38,180 nt of DNA from Betaproteobacteria bacterium (GCA_009921265.1 RFYV01000029.1:1-38180), one strand, 5' to 3'; shown: positions 8,147 to 17,072, counted from the stretch's first letter. Notes: generated by a model from the letters alone, not told the origin. Program-made: numbers and translations.

Positions 8147-8601
8147 ACGATCTCCATTTCACACGACATTGTTTTCACGGATTGTGGATTTAAAAAAACA
8201 GAAGAATCGATCTGCTCTTGAGAATAGGTGAGCAGCGCACCAGACAATGCTGTCATCGGCTCCACACAAGCATAAGCAAAATCGGCGGGCATATGAACGA
8301 CCAAGTGCGCTGCACCTTCGCATTTGAGCTTTAAGTGTTGATCGATCAACAAAGGCCAACTCAGTATACCGCTCCATCCTTGAACGGCTGTTGTCTGCGG
8401 TGTGAGTAGATGAATTGATTTTTCACTTTTATCGCTCGCTGATGAATCAAGCATTGGATAATTTAAGCCCTGAGGATTTAAATTGTGCAATGATTTCGCC
8501 CGAAACGACAAACTCGGATTGTTTTGCTCAACCACATGAGTCATCGGCAAATAGGGTTGCCAACCGATCAAACGAGGGCGTTGGAATATCTTGACCACCA
8601 T
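8143..8601 (-). pseudogene. C-terminal remnant of an aldose 1-epimerase (galactose mutarotase-like)
   Basis: The frame encodes 152 residues, but only those from about residue 13 onward (8566 downward) look like an epimerase. IGWQPYLPM corresponds to the family's GxGxHPYFP, GWSGILSWP to the later WxG segment, and LVVHMPADFAYACVEPMTALSGALL to the C-terminal strand with its conserved Glu. The N-terminal half, including the catalytic histidine region, is missing. The first residues are read from sulfatase DNA in another frame. A gene finder would call a short intact gene from the ATG at 8601. I infer that a deletion fused two neighbouring genes at 8558-8566. The stop overlaps the next Bug start (ATGA). 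Confidence 0.7.
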
Positions 8602-8656
8602 AACTTTGCAATGCTTTGCGATTCAATGAATCGAAAAGTACAAATACTGCTTTCAT
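8528..8656 (-). pseudogene. N-terminal remnant of a sulfatase
   Basis: An ATG at 8656 with AAGGA upstream opens a 42-codon frame beginning MKAVFVLFDSLNRKAL and continuing SYGGQDIPTPSFDRLA. This is the characteristic start of type I sulfatases of the 'FDSLNR...IPTPNFDRLA' group, with the first metal-binding Asp at residue 9. After codon 33 the similarity stops and the frame ends at a TGA at 8528-8530. The catalytic Cys/Ser-x-Pro-x-Arg motif and the rest of the enzyme are absent. It lies 30 nt after the Bug gene 8687-9661. The ribosome-binding site and start are intact, so a short peptide may still be made. Confidence 0.72.
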
Positions 8657-8686
8657 TACAAATCCTTAACAACGATCCAAAATACT

Positions 8687-9661
8687 TTACGTTTTTTGAG
8701 CCATCCCCAATCTCTCGATGGTGATTTTTTCGGATTCATAGGTATCACGCGCCCATTTGGTATAGGTTTCGGTATTCATATAAATCACAGGTTGATCATA
8801 CTTGTCTAATGTTGCGACAACATTAGGATCATCCAAAGTTTTTCTAAACGCATCATGCAATACTCGAACAATGGCAGGGTCCATTCCTTTAGGACCACAA
8901 ACACCGAAGGGTGAATCCGATACGGTTTTGTATCCCAACTCATCCAAAGTAGGCACTTGCGACCATCTTTTGGTACGCTTACTTCCATAGGTCGCAATCA
9001 AACGCAACCTGCCAGAATCCACATGAGGCGCCCATCCCGTTGCATCGCTAGCCGACATAGTATGTCCACCCAAAACCGCTTGCATGTTTTCTGTATTGCC
9101 TTTGAATGGAATGTGATTGAGTTGAATACCTGCACGTTGCGCAAATTCTTCAACAGCCAGATGAGGGCTTGTACCCACACCTGTAGATCCATAAGTAAAC
9201 ACACCAGGTTTGGCTTTTGCAAATTCCACCAAATCTTTGATTGTTTTAATGGGTGAATCGGCAGGTACCACCAAACCAAATGTATAACCTGTGAGACACG
9301 CGATCCAAGTGAAATCTTTGAGCGTATCAAACTGTGTTTTTTGCATATGCGGTATACGAAACACACCATGGGGTAATTGACTGATCGTATAGCCGTCTGG
9401 TTTGGCATTGACCAATTCAACAGCACCCAATGTGCCACCAGCGCCACCTCGGTTATCGACAATAATTTGTTGACCTAATATTTTGCTGACACTTTCGGCC
9501 CATGAGCGAATCACAATATCTGTAGAGCCCCCAGCTTGCCAAGGACAAATGAATCGAATGGTTCTTGCTGGATATGCTTGAGAAAAAGCAGGTGCTGCAA
9601 TAGACGCAGCCAGCAAACCAGAGGTTTTCAAAACTTGTCGACGTGTGAACTGTGAACTCAT
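8687..9661 (-). CDS. Bug/TctC-family transporter receptor with Tat-type signal
   Basis: This 324-residue periplasmic receptor starts with a twin-arginine motif TRRQVLK (residues 6-12) and a hydrophobic stretch ending AAPAFSQA, then YPARTIRFICPWQAGGSTDIV. Landmarks: IIVDNRGGAGGTLGAVE, DGYTISQLPHGV, HIPFKGNTENMQAVLGG and LRLIATYGSKR. Use of Tat rather than Sec suggests cytoplasmic folding before export (inference). GGAG precedes the ATG. The sulfatase remnant begins 30 nt downstream, so this receptor probably served the lost sulfatase/epimerase pathway. No membrane partner genes are present. Confidence 0.92.
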   Translation of the reverse strand: MSSQFTRRQVLKTSGLLAASIAAPAFSQAYPARTIRFICPWQAGGSTDIVIRSWAESVSKILGQQIIVDNRGGAGGTLGAVELVNAKPDGYTISQLPHGVFRIPHMQKTQFDTLKDFTWIACLTGYTFGLVVPADSPIKTIKDLVEFAKAKPGVFTYGSTGVGTSPHLAVEEFAQRAGIQLNHIPFKGNTENMQAVLGGHTMSASDATGWAPHVDSGRLRLIATYGSKRTKRWSQVPTLDELGYKTVSDSPFGVCGPKGMDPAIVRVLHDAFRKTLDDPNVVATLDKYDQPVIYMNTETYTKWARDTYESEKITIERLGMAQKT

Positions 9662-9691
9662 AGTATCTCCTTATTTAAAAATTCAATACCT

Positions 9692-9736
9692 AAAAAAAAG
9701 CCTGTCGTCGGATAAATAATCATCCTTCAACAGGCT
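9692..9736 (-). terminator. Rho-independent terminator of the PuuD-like gene
   Basis: Read on the minus strand, AGCCTGT is followed by a 23-nt loop region and the complementary ACAGGCT, then a run of eight T. A short inner GGAT/ATCC helix can stack inside. It lies 36 nt after the stop at 9772 and separates that gene from the Bug operon downstream. Confidence 0.85.
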
Positions 9737-9771
9737 CGTTTTGATGACCCAATTGATTTGGGTTTAATTCA

Positions 9772-10353
9772 TTACAGTCCGCCGTTTTGCTGAGCGACCA
9801 TCATATACAACATGGGAACAGACAACATGGTGTTGATGCGTGAAGTCAGCATTGCTGTTCTGGCAGCAGCTGCTTTAGCAGCAGGCTCTACTTCAACCAT
9901 ACCCAATGCTTTTTGTTGATTAGGCCAAATAATGAACCACACGTTGAATGCCATGATGAGCGCAATCCACATGCCGATACCAATGGCAACAAAGGGTTGA
10001 CGCAATCCAAGCGCCTGACCGATATAGCCATTCATCCATGCAACCAAAATGCCAGTTGCAACTGTTGCTAAGGCTGCGTAACGAAACCAAAATAAGGCCG
10101 TTGGCGCGATAACTTTGCTTACAGCAGGTTTTTGCTCGTCAGGAATCTTGGGCATCGATGGAATTTGTACAAAGTTAAAGTACCACAACAAACCAATCCA
10201 CATCACGCCACTGACCACGTGCAACCAACGCATCACAAATGCGCCCCAAGCGTGATTCATAACTGTTGGCTGATTGGCCACCAAAACAATGATGATCAAC
10301 AGAACGACGCCTGCGATCACGGTGTACAACAAAGATTGCAAAATTTTACTCAT
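9772..10353 (-). CDS. PuuD-like (urate hydroxylase-type) membrane protein without cytochrome domain
   Basis: This 193-residue protein has about four membrane segments: residues ~8-26 (VIAGVVLLIIIVLVA), ~38-60 (RWLHVVSGVMWIGLLWYF), ~88-106, and ~122-142 (FVAIGIGMWIALIMAF followed by NVWFIIWPN). FNFVQIPSMPKIP and WPNQQKALGMVEVE match the membrane domain of PuuD-type proteins. Full-length PuuD is about twice as long and ends in a cytochrome c domain, which is absent. Histidine H45 in the RWLHVVSG segment could bind haem (inference). GAGGA precedes the ATG, and the gene has its own terminator. The role of the short form is unknown; a urate function is not established. Confidence 0.75.
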   Translation of the reverse strand: MSKILQSLLYTVIAGVVLLIIIVLVANQPTVMNHAWGAFVMRWLHVVSGVMWIGLLWYFNFVQIPSMPKIPDEQKPAVSKVIAPTALFWFRYAALATVATGILVAWMNGYIGQALGLRQPFVAIGIGMWIALIMAFNVWFIIWPNQQKALGMVEVEPAAKAAAARTAMLTSRINTMLSVPMLYMMVAQQNGGL

Positions 10354-10419
10354 GAATTAGTCCTCTGATTGAAAGAATGAACCCAAACGTTTTACAACAA
10401 ATTAGGTTTAATGTCAATT

Positions 10420-10929
10420 TTAACCTTTTACCAATGCCCAGCGTTCGTGGTCTCGCCATTGCCCTCCCTTTTTTAAAAATTTGGGACTAAAGCCTTCTTT
10501 TTGAAAGCCGCACGCTTGAACTAACGCTTTAGATGCTTGGTTATTAGGTTGGATGTTGGCCTCCAAGCGATGTAACTTCAATCGACTAAATGCAATTTTT
10601 ATGACTCGCTGCACAGCCTCTCGCATCAATCCTTGGCCAATCAACCCTACAAATCCAAAGTAAATGATGTAGCTGTTTTTGAAGTCACCCAAAAAAATAT
10701 CACGTAACTCAACAATACCGACCATCTCATTGCTTTCTTTTTGAATCACTAAAAAAGCCAGGTCATCCTCAGTGTTCATTTCTTTGACGTAATCTTTAAA
10801 TGCGCTTTGTGTTTGAGGAACCTGAACCCACGGGCGATGAATACGTCTGCTTTGACGCACCTGTTTTAAAAATTGTTCGCCGTCACTCAACTTCAATGAA
10901 CGAACATAAATACGTGGTGTACTGGACAT
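10420..10929 (-). CDS. GNAT family N-acetyltransferase (RimJ/RimL-like)
   Basis: This 169-residue protein has the RimJ/L layout. It starts IYVRSLKLSDGEQFLKQV, has a central strand MVGIVELRDI, then the acetyl-CoA loop GLIGQGLMREAVQRVIKIAF (motif A). LHRLEANIQPNNQASKALVQACGF follows, and it ends in EGFSPKFLKKGGQWRDHERWAL. It would acetylate an amine, possibly a ribosomal-protein N-terminus as in RimJ/RimL; the substrate cannot be told. It is transcribed away from the aroE-like gene, with 85 nt between the two starts, and looks monocistronic. Confidence 0.88.
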   Translation of the reverse strand: MSSTPRIYVRSLKLSDGEQFLKQVRQSRRIHRPWVQVPQTQSAFKDYVKEMNTEDDLAFLVIQKESNEMVGIVELRDIFLGDFKNSYIIYFGFVGLIGQGLMREAVQRVIKIAFSRLKLHRLEANIQPNNQASKALVQACGFQKEGFSPKFLKKGGQWRDHERWALVKG

Positions 10930-11014
10930 AAAACTTATACGAAAAAAGACTACTTATTAATCATAACATTCAATGTATCATTCTGAAATCCCAACCATTT
11001 ATAAGCAATACATT

Positions 11015-11851
11015 ATGGACAATCGTTACATCATGGCCGGTGTCATGGGCTGGCCTGTATCTCAGTCACGCTCTCCAGTGATTCATAACCACTGGATTAA
11101 AAAATACAACCTCAAAGGCGCGTATGGTTTGTTTGCCGTACAACCCGCCGATATCGACAAAGCTGTGCAAGGTCTTCGAACCCTTGGTCTTGCAGGTTGT
11201 AATCTCACCCTGCCCCACAAAGTGGATGCCATGAAATTCATGGATTACATTGACCCACTGGCCAAACGCATGGGCGCAATCAATACGATTGTTGTACAAG
11301 CCGATGGTGCGTTACATGGTTTTAATAACGATGGTTTTGGTTATATCCAAAGCTTAAAAGATGCGAAACCCAATTGGCGAGCAGACGAAGGTCCAATCGC
11401 TGTGCTCGGTGCAGGTGGTGCAGCACGAGCCATTGTGCTGAGTTTGATTGATCAAGGTGCAAAAGAAATTCGTTTACTCAATCGCACCAAAGCCAAAGCC
11501 GATTTATTAGCGCAAGAATTTGGCAAACCCATTTCGGTGTTTGATTGGTCAGAAAGAAACAATGCCATTGCAGGTTCTGCACTATTGATCAACACCACCA
11601 ATCAAGGGATGTATGGACAACCCGAATTAGACATCAACCTCAAAGAATTGCCCTCTTGGACATTGGTATCGGATGCGATTTATGTGCCACTGGAAACTCC
11701 ATTTTTATTGAGCGCAAAAAAACGAGGCAACACCACAGTCAATGGACTGGGCATGCTTCTCAATCAAGCCAGACCTGCATTCAAAGCATGGTTTGGGGTG
11801 ATGCCAGAAATCACCGACGAATTGCGACAAGCCATTCAAGCCACTTTTTAA
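11015..11851 (+). CDS. aroE: Shikimate dehydrogenase (NADP-dependent, AroE family)
   Basis: The enzyme reduces 3-dehydroshikimate to shikimate in aromatic amino acid synthesis. From the ATG at 11015 it has 278 residues. Seen: PVSQSRSPVIHNHW (S18 and S20 for substrate), NLTLPHK with catalytic K69, GAINTI with N90, NNDGFGY with D106 (usual form NTDG), the nucleotide loop VLGAGGAARAI (~128-138), NRTKAKA, and the final GLGMLLNQARPAF. An in-frame ATG at 10973 would add 14 residues; neither start has a strong ribosome-binding site, and I favour 11015 because the family starts close to the RYxxAGVMGWPV strand. AroE paralogues acting on quinate or aminoshikimate are possible. An amidohydrolase gene follows after 1 nt. 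Confidence 0.85.
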   Translation: MDNRYIMAGVMGWPVSQSRSPVIHNHWIKKYNLKGAYGLFAVQPADIDKAVQGLRTLGLAGCNLTLPHKVDAMKFMDYIDPLAKRMGAINTIVVQADGALHGFNNDGFGYIQSLKDAKPNWRADEGPIAVLGAGGAARAIVLSLIDQGAKEIRLLNRTKAKADLLAQEFGKPISVFDWSERNNAIAGSALLINTTNQGMYGQPELDINLKELPSWTLVSDAIYVPLETPFLLSAKKRGNTTVNGLGMLLNQARPAFKAWFGVMPEITDELRQAIQATF

Positions 11852-11852
11852 C

Positions 11853-12689
11853 GTGTCTATTTTTGACGAACCCAAAATTGATGCGCACTGCCATCTATTG
11901 GCACCGCTTCAATTTCCTTATTCGGCAGATGCACTCTACAAACCGCAAGGCCAAGAGATAGGTGATCAGTCTTACTTCTCGCATGTCATGAACAGTTATG
12001 GCGTGCAACACGCATTACTGGTGGGACCCAATTCAGGCTACAACTTAGACAACACTTGCATGTGTCATGCCTTAACCACCGACCCTCAGCGATTTAAAGG
12101 CATTGCAGTGGTGCCCAATGATGCGAGCAGCGAACAACTCTGCGCATTACAAAAACAAGGCGTGGTGGGTGTGGCTTTCAACTCTTCATTTTGGGGTACT
12201 TCGTTTTACAAAGACATTGAGCCCTTGCTTCATCGTCTCAAAGAATTAAATATGTATGCGCAGTTTCAAGTAGAAGCAGATCAATTGCTCGACTTCTCTG
12301 CCATGATTGAGCGCAGTCAAGTGCGTGTATTGATTGATCACTGCGGCAGACCGGTGCCTGCCAAGGGCGTGAATCAAGCAGGGTTTGCAGCACTTTTAAA
12401 ATTAGGAAAAAAAGGTCAAGCGTTTGTCAAAATTTCTGGCTTCGCCAAATTTTCTGCGCTTGCCTACCCTTTTGATGACACCACAATATTTGTTGAAAAA
12501 TTAGTCGATGTATTTGGATTATCCAATTGCATGTGGGCGTCTGATTGGCCGTATCTCAAAGCTTCACCTCGCTTGGATTATGGATGCATACTTCAATTGG
12601 TGGCCAAACAATTTTCAGTAACCGAGCGTCATAAGCTGATGTGGTCAACAGCCGATGACTTGTTTGGTTTTTCTTATGCGGGCAAATAA
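11853..12689 (+). CDS. Amidohydrolase family protein (third paralogue)
   Basis: This is a 278-residue TIM-barrel hydrolase with [10 protein letters not shown] (HxH), [40 protein letters not shown] and [12 protein letters not shown] (catalytic Asp). It belongs to the same PDC-lactonase-like group as the proteins at 2425 and 5317 but is clearly diverged from both. The start is a GTG one base after the aroE stop, which suggests coupling; I found no better ATG close to the conserved DAHCH. The last 16 bases overlap the end of the convergent cysteine synthase gene. Confidence 0.85.
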   Translation: MSIFDEPKIDAHCHLLAPLQFPYSADALYKPQGQEIGDQSYFSHVMNSYGVQHALLVGPNSGYNLDNTCMCHALTTDPQRFKGIAVVPNDASSEQLCALQKQGVVGVAFNSSFWGTSFYKDIEPLLHRLKELNMYAQFQVEADQLLDFSAMIERSQVRVLIDHCGRPVPAKGVNQAGFAALLKLGKKGQAFVKISGFAKFSALAYPFDDTTIFVEKLVDVFGLSNCMWASDWPYLKASPRLDYGCILQLVAKQFSVTERHKLMWSTADDLFGFSYAGK

Positions 12690-13591
12690 CCTTCAACGGA
12701 TAAATAACGCTCACCCGTGTCGTAATTAAATCCCAATACCGATGCGCCTGCAGACAAATCGGGTAATTTTTTGGCAATCGCAGCCAACGTCGCACCCGAA
12801 GAGATACCCACCAGCATGCCTTCTTCTTTGGCGCATCGACGACCGTATTCACGTGCTTCTTCAGCATCGACTTGAATCACACCGTCTAACAATTCAGTTA
12901 ATAAATTTTGGGGAATAAAACCAGCGCCAATGCCTTGAATCGGATGAGGTGACGGTGCACCACCCGAAATAACAGGCGAGGCTTGAGGCTCAACTGCAAA
13001 CACCTTGAGTTTGGACCATTTGGCTTTTAATACTTGCGCGACACCACTCAGATGCCCTCCAGTTCCCACACCCGTGATAATGGCGTCTAGACCTTCGGGA
13101 AAGTCGGCCAAAATTTCTAGAGCGGTGGTACGCGCATGCACTTCAATGTTGGCTGGATTTTCAAATTGTTGGGGTATCCATGCGCCAGGAATTTGTGATG
13201 CGATTTCTTGCGCACGTGCAATCGAGCCTTTCATGCCTTTTTCACGCGGTGTTAAATCAAAAGTTGCGCCGTATGCAAGCATGAGTCTTCTACGCTCAAT
13301 GGACATGCTGTCTGGCATGACCAATATTAATTTGTAACCTTTGACGGCAGCAACCATTGCCAAGCCAACTCCTGTATTGCCCGAAGTGGGCTCGACAATC
13401 GTGCCGCTCGCTTTGAGTTGTCCTGATTTTTCGGCAGCCTCCACCATGGCCAATGCAATGCGGTCTTTGATAGAGCCCCCTGGGTTGCTTCTTTCGGATT
13501 TGATCCATACGTTTGCTTGGGATCCGAACAATCGATTGATACGAACGTGTGGTGTATTTCCAATAGTGTCAAGAATGTTATTAGCTTTCAT
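12674..13591 (-). CDS. cysK: Cysteine synthase (O-acetylserine sulfhydrylase), PLP-dependent
   Basis: The enzyme makes cysteine from O-acetylserine and sulfide. The 305-residue length fits CysK/CysM. Seen: [12 protein letters not shown] at the N-terminus, the PLP lysine K42 in NPGGSIKDR, the substrate loop [11 protein letters not shown], the phosphate-binding GTGGHLSGV, and the C-terminal [16 protein letters not shown] precedes the ATG. CysK and CysM cannot be separated with certainty by eye. It is the last gene of a minus-strand run with the lipoprotein methyltransferase (49 nt upstream) and the YbaK-like gene. Confidence 0.92.
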   Translation of the reverse strand: MKANNILDTIGNTPHVRINRLFGSQANVWIKSERSNPGGSIKDRIALAMVEAAEKSGQLKASGTIVEPTSGNTGVGLAMVAAVKGYKLILVMPDSMSIERRRLMLAYGATFDLTPREKGMKGSIARAQEIASQIPGAWIPQQFENPANIEVHARTTALEILADFPEGLDAIITGVGTGGHLSGVAQVLKAKWSKLKVFAVEPQASPVISGGAPSPHPIQGIGAGFIPQNLLTELLDGVIQVDAEEAREYGRRCAKEEGMLVGISSGATLAAIAKKLPDLSAGASVLGFNYDTGERYLSVEGYLPA

Positions 13592-13640
13592 ATTTCAATT
13601 TCCTTTTGTGATGGATGTGATTGTGTCAGTTTTTGTTGAA

Positions 13641-14477
13641 TTAGGGTTGGCGTTGAATTTCAAACGGTAGCGTACGACCCCAAGCCCACAATTCACCGCT
13701 CATGGTGTTTTGATTCAATGTGGCTTGCACAGTAAACAAACTATCGTCGGATGCAACAAACTGAAAACGAATTTGCGCTCCTTTGATTTGTGCGCCTAGC
13801 AATGGCTTTTGCTGGCCCGCATAAGTGATGGTGCCTCCAATGCTTTGAAACTGTTGATCGATTTGAATGCGCGCATCCAACTTGGCGTCTGAGTCTTTGA
13901 GATGCCAAACTCCTTTTACATTAGCAGGCACGATCCATAAAAATGCTTTTTCTTTACCATCGGTATAAAACTGATCGTGCTGCCACTCGCCCATATCAAA
14001 CTCATGCGAAACAACGCGCGTCCCAGGTTTCATTTGTAAAAGCGTGGTCCTGAGTTGCAAATTAAGCTCAGGCAACAAATACATTGTCACGACCGTTGCT
14101 TTAGAAAAATCTTCTACAAAAATATCACCCTTGATGATATTGACTTTGTCGCCCACGCCCGCTTGTATAGCGTTCTTTTTTGCAAAGTCGGCTAGCTTTT
14201 GGTGGTATTCAATACCGACCGATTGCACGCCATACACCTTCGATGCAGTGATAGGAATAATTCCGTCGCCCGCTCCCAAATCATAAACAACATCATCGCT
14301 TTTAATTTGCGCCATCGCCAACATTTGATTAACTAAATTTTGCGCGGTTTGCAACCACATCACGTCTTTACCCATTTGCCCACGCATGGGTTTGTAATCG
14401 CTATCTGCATTTGTGCTTTGCGTTGCACAAGCGCCTAAAAACATACAAAGAAATAAAGCAAGTAATTTAATTTTCAT
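13641..14477 (-). CDS. Lipoprotein with class I SAM-dependent methyltransferase domain
   Basis: From the ATG at 14477 the 278-residue protein starts MKIKLLALFLCMFLGAC, a lipoprotein signal with lipobox LGAC. Next is a SAM-binding segment: VVYDLGAGDGIIPITASK (motif I) and SVGIEYHQKLADFAKKNA. NIIKGDIFVEDFSKATVVTMYLLPE and GTRVVSHEFDMGEW are typical of methyltransferases. The C-terminal ~90 residues form a beta-rich domain (QIKGAQIRFQFVAS, MSGELWAWG). A methyltransferase on an exported lipoprotein is unusual but known in proteobacterial genomes. The open frame extends upstream to 14681, but that part overlaps the YbaK gene and lacks the signal peptide at its start. Confidence 0.85.
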   Translation of the reverse strand: MKIKLLALFLCMFLGACATQSTNADSDYKPMRGQMGKDVMWLQTAQNLVNQMLAMAQIKSDDVVYDLGAGDGIIPITASKVYGVQSVGIEYHQKLADFAKKNAIQAGVGDKVNIIKGDIFVEDFSKATVVTMYLLPELNLQLRTTLLQMKPGTRVVSHEFDMGEWQHDQFYTDGKEKAFLWIVPANVKGVWHLKDSDAKLDARIQIDQQFQSIGGTITYAGQQKPLLGAQIKGAQIRFQFVASDDSLFTVQATLNQNTMSGELWAWGRTLPFEIQRQP

Positions 14478-14484
14478 GATGAGA

Positions 14485-14964
14485 CTACGTTGAAGTGGAA
14501 GTGAGAACAGTACAAACGTCAACCCATTGACCCTGCGTGAGTTGTGCCAACTGTTGGGTGCTGATGCGAATGGCACTATTGATAGAACCTGCGGCGGGCC
14601 AAACTTCATCATAAGTCTGAAGCGATTGATCCAGATAAATAGGTAATGCTTGGGCCAATCCAAATGGACACACGCCACCAACAGGATGACCTGTTAATTG
14701 CACCACGTCATCTGCTGACAACATTTTTCCTTTGCCCATCACCGCTTTGAATTTTTGATGATCGATACGAGCCACTCCACTGGCTACCAACATAATCACA
14801 TCGCCTTTTGCAAGCCGAAAAGCCAATGTTTTGGCAATTCGGCCCGGTTCAACGCCGTGCGCCTGTGCCGCCAAGGCGACAGTGGCTGTACTCTCTTGGG
14901 TTTCAAAGATAGGCATGTTTATTTGACGATCTATGAAGTATTGACGGACAGATTCGAGACTCAT
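14485..14964 (-). CDS. YbaK/EbsC-family aminoacyl-tRNA deacylase-like protein
   Basis: This 159-residue protein matches the YbaK/ProX fold. IAKTLAFRLAKGDVIMLVASG carries the conserved lysine K45, and TGHPVGGVCPFG (91-102) is the family's glycine-rich active-site signature. Members hydrolyse misacylated tRNA such as Cys-tRNA(Pro). The ATG at 14964 is preferred because the family starts MSLESVRQYF; an in-frame GTG at 15015 is possible. It lies 7 nt upstream of the lipoprotein gene and is read away from the spermidine-synthase-like gene. Confidence 0.88.
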   Translation of the reverse strand: MSLESVRQYFIDRQINMPIFETQESTATVALAAQAHGVEPGRIAKTLAFRLAKGDVIMLVASGVARIDHQKFKAVMGKGKMLSADDVVQLTGHPVGGVCPFGLAQALPIYLDQSLQTYDEVWPAAGSINSAIRISTQQLAQLTQGQWVDVCTVLTSTST

Positions 14965-15032
14965 GGCTTGTTTTGTTAGAAAATGCTTGTTTTTGTCGGA
15001 ATTCACCGTCGACACCAGCGGAGCAATGCATC

Positions 15033-17072
15033 TTGAATTCTCTCACTTCCAAACTGCTGTTTGCAACCACTATCTTTATCAGTGCGTTTGCATTGTTCTT
15101 GGTGCAACCTATTATTGCCAAACAAATTCTGCCTTGGTTTGGCGGCTCTGCAACTGTTTGGGCTATTTGCATGGTATTTTTTCAAATGACCTTGCTGATT
15201 GGTTACGCCTATTCAGATTTTGTGTCGCATCAGTTAAAGCCCATTCATCAAGTGATCGTTCATGTGATTTTGCTTTTGGTGAGTCTTTCTTTTTTACCCA
15301 TCGTCGCCAACTCGCAATGGAAGCCTACAGGTGATGAAGACCCATCTTGGCTCATTATCAAACTTTTGATATTTACCATTGGGCTGCCTTATTTTTTGCT
15401 ATCCACGACAGGCCCACTGATTCAGTCTTGGGTTGCACGCACTTTTACTGATTCAAGCGTGTATCGTTATTTTTCATTGTCTAACCTGGCGTCTTTGCTT
15501 GCACTCATTTGCTATCCCTTTTTAATTGAATCGCGTGCAGCCATTGAAGGACAAGCTTATATGTGGTCTGTGGCTTATGCCATTTTTGTATTGGCATGCA
15601 TAGGTTCTGGCATTTATTTCTTACGACATGTACAAAATAATATTACACCATCAAAAGAAGAGTCCTCTTTAACAAATGATGCAACCACATCTACGATTGG
15701 ATTTAAAAATTATTTTTTGTGGATTGCACCTTCTTGCATGGCGTCTTGGATGTTGATGGCGATTACTAATCACATCACACAAAACGTAGCATCTATTCCC
15801 TTCTTGTGGCTCTTGCCCCTCACTCTCTATCTACTCACTTTCGTTCTTTGCTTTGAAAGCGATCGCTGGTATCGACCCATCATTGTGTGGCCCATCACTG
15901 CTGTTCTAATGGGTTTATGCGCTTATGGCTTAAATAATCGCAGTGTGGGTGCTGATATTTGGGTGGCTATCCCGCTTTATGCAGCTGCCTTGTTTTTTGT
16001 TTGTATGGTCATGCACGGAGAATTATCCAGCATGCGACCCTCTTCTCAATATTTAACTCGCTTTTATTTGATGGTGTCGGTGGGCGGCGCCATGGGTGGC
16101 TTCATGATCAGTTGGATGGCGCCACGTGTTTTGGCAGCGTACTACGAACTCGGCATCGGCTTGGCATTGGTTGCATTGCTCATGACGATTTTGATTCAAT
16201 GGAAATCAGTCAAAGTAATCGCACTGAGTTTGAGTATTTTTTGCGGCGCTTATCTATACCTACAAATTGAAGACGACTTCAATGGTGCACGTTGGATTGG
16301 TCGCAATTTTTATGGAACATTGATCACCGCTGACGTGACCGATGGACCTGCGATTGAACACAAACGGTTGCTAATCCATGGATCGATCAAACACGGCGAG
16401 CAATACCTTGACGCTTCACGCAAAAAAGAAGCGACCGCCTATTACGGTGCCACGTCAGGCGTGGGCTTGGCGATCGCCAACACGCAGCAACACAATCAAA
16501 AAGTGGGCGTCATTGGGTTGGGCGCTGGCACATTGGCTGTATACGGTAAAAAAGGCGATGTCTATCTCCTATACGAACTCAATCCCGATGTGATTGAAAT
16601 TGCCAATAAAGAATTTAGTTTTTTAAAAGACAGCGATGCTACGATTACAACCGTGTTGGGTGACGCAAGACTGTCACTCGAAAAAGAAGCTATCCAGCAA
16701 TTTGACGTATTGGCGGTTGACGCATTCACGGGCGACTCAATACCCGTGCACTTGGTGACGCAGCAAGCCATGACTTTGTATTGGAAGCATATGAAGCCGC
16801 AAGGCATCATTGCATTTCATGTAACCAACCAATACCTCAATCTTGCGCCCGTTTTGGTCAATATTGCTAAGCAACAAGGATTGCATTACGCTCTCATCAA
16901 GGACGTGACCGATAACCCGTCGTTGCGCGACACCGATTGGATATTGATTGCAAAAGATCCATCAGTGCTAGAACAAACAGCGATACGCAAAGCGACGGGT
17001 CAGATCACTCCAATACCTAAACTAGGCATTTGGAGTGATGACTTCAATAACTTGCTTGAAGTGACCAAGTGA
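15033..17072 (+). CDS. Membrane-bound spermidine synthase-like protein (fused transporter-like and methyltransferase-like domains)
   Basis: This protein of about 679 residues has two parts. The first ~430 residues hold roughly 10-12 membrane segments, beginning LLFATTIFISAFALFLVQ and PIIAKQILPWFGGSATVW, the signature of the fused MFS/spermidine-synthase family. The C-terminal part is a spermidine-synthase-like Rossmann domain: VGVIGLGAGTLAVYG, LYELNPDVIEIA, TVLGDARLSLE and FDVLAVDAFTGDSIPVHLVT. The biological substrate is unknown. I place the start at TTG 15033, with GGAG 9 nt upstream; the frame continues to a TTG at 14973 without a good ribosome-binding site. The 276 nt after it (17073-17348) contain no gene and no clear terminator. 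Confidence 0.87.
   Translation: MNSLTSKLLFATTIFISAFALFLVQPIIAKQILPWFGGSATVWAICMVFFQMTLLIGYAYSDFVSHQLKPIHQVIVHVILLLVSLSFLPIVANSQWKPTGDEDPSWLIIKLLIFTIGLPYFLLSTTGPLIQSWVARTFTDSSVYRYFSLSNLASLLALICYPFLIESRAAIEGQAYMWSVAYAIFVLACIGSGIYFLRHVQNNITPSKEESSLTNDATTSTIGFKNYFLWIAPSCMASWMLMAITNHITQNVASIPFLWLLPLTLYLLTFVLCFESDRWYRPIIVWPITAVLMGLCAYGLNNRSVGADIWVAIPLYAAALFFVCMVMHGELSSMRPSSQYLTRFYLMVSVGGAMGGFMISWMAPRVLAAYYELGIGLALVALLMTILIQWKSVKVIALSLSIFCGAYLYLQIEDDFNGARWIGRNFYGTLITADVTDGPAIEHKRLLIHGSIKHGEQYLDASRKKEATAYYGATSGVGLAIANTQQHNQKVGVIGLGAGTLAVYGKKGDVYLLYELNPDVIEIANKEFSFLKDSDATITTVLGDARLSLEKEAIQQFDVLAVDAFTGDSIPVHLVTQQAMTLYWKHMKPQGIIAFHVTNQYLNLAPVLVNIAKQQGLHYALIKDVTDNPSLRDTDWILIAKDPSVLEQTAIRKATGQITPIPKLGIWSDDFNNLLEVTK

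Noticed and set aside
8998..9462. Open frame of about 154 codons on the minus strand inside the Bug receptor gene 8687-9661.
   Set aside because: Same-strand shadow frame of a clear receptor gene; the translation has no family features.
14478..14681. N-terminal extension of the lipoprotein methyltransferase frame up to 14681.
   Set aside because: It overlaps the YbaK-like gene, while the internal ATG at 14477 gives a textbook lipoprotein signal.
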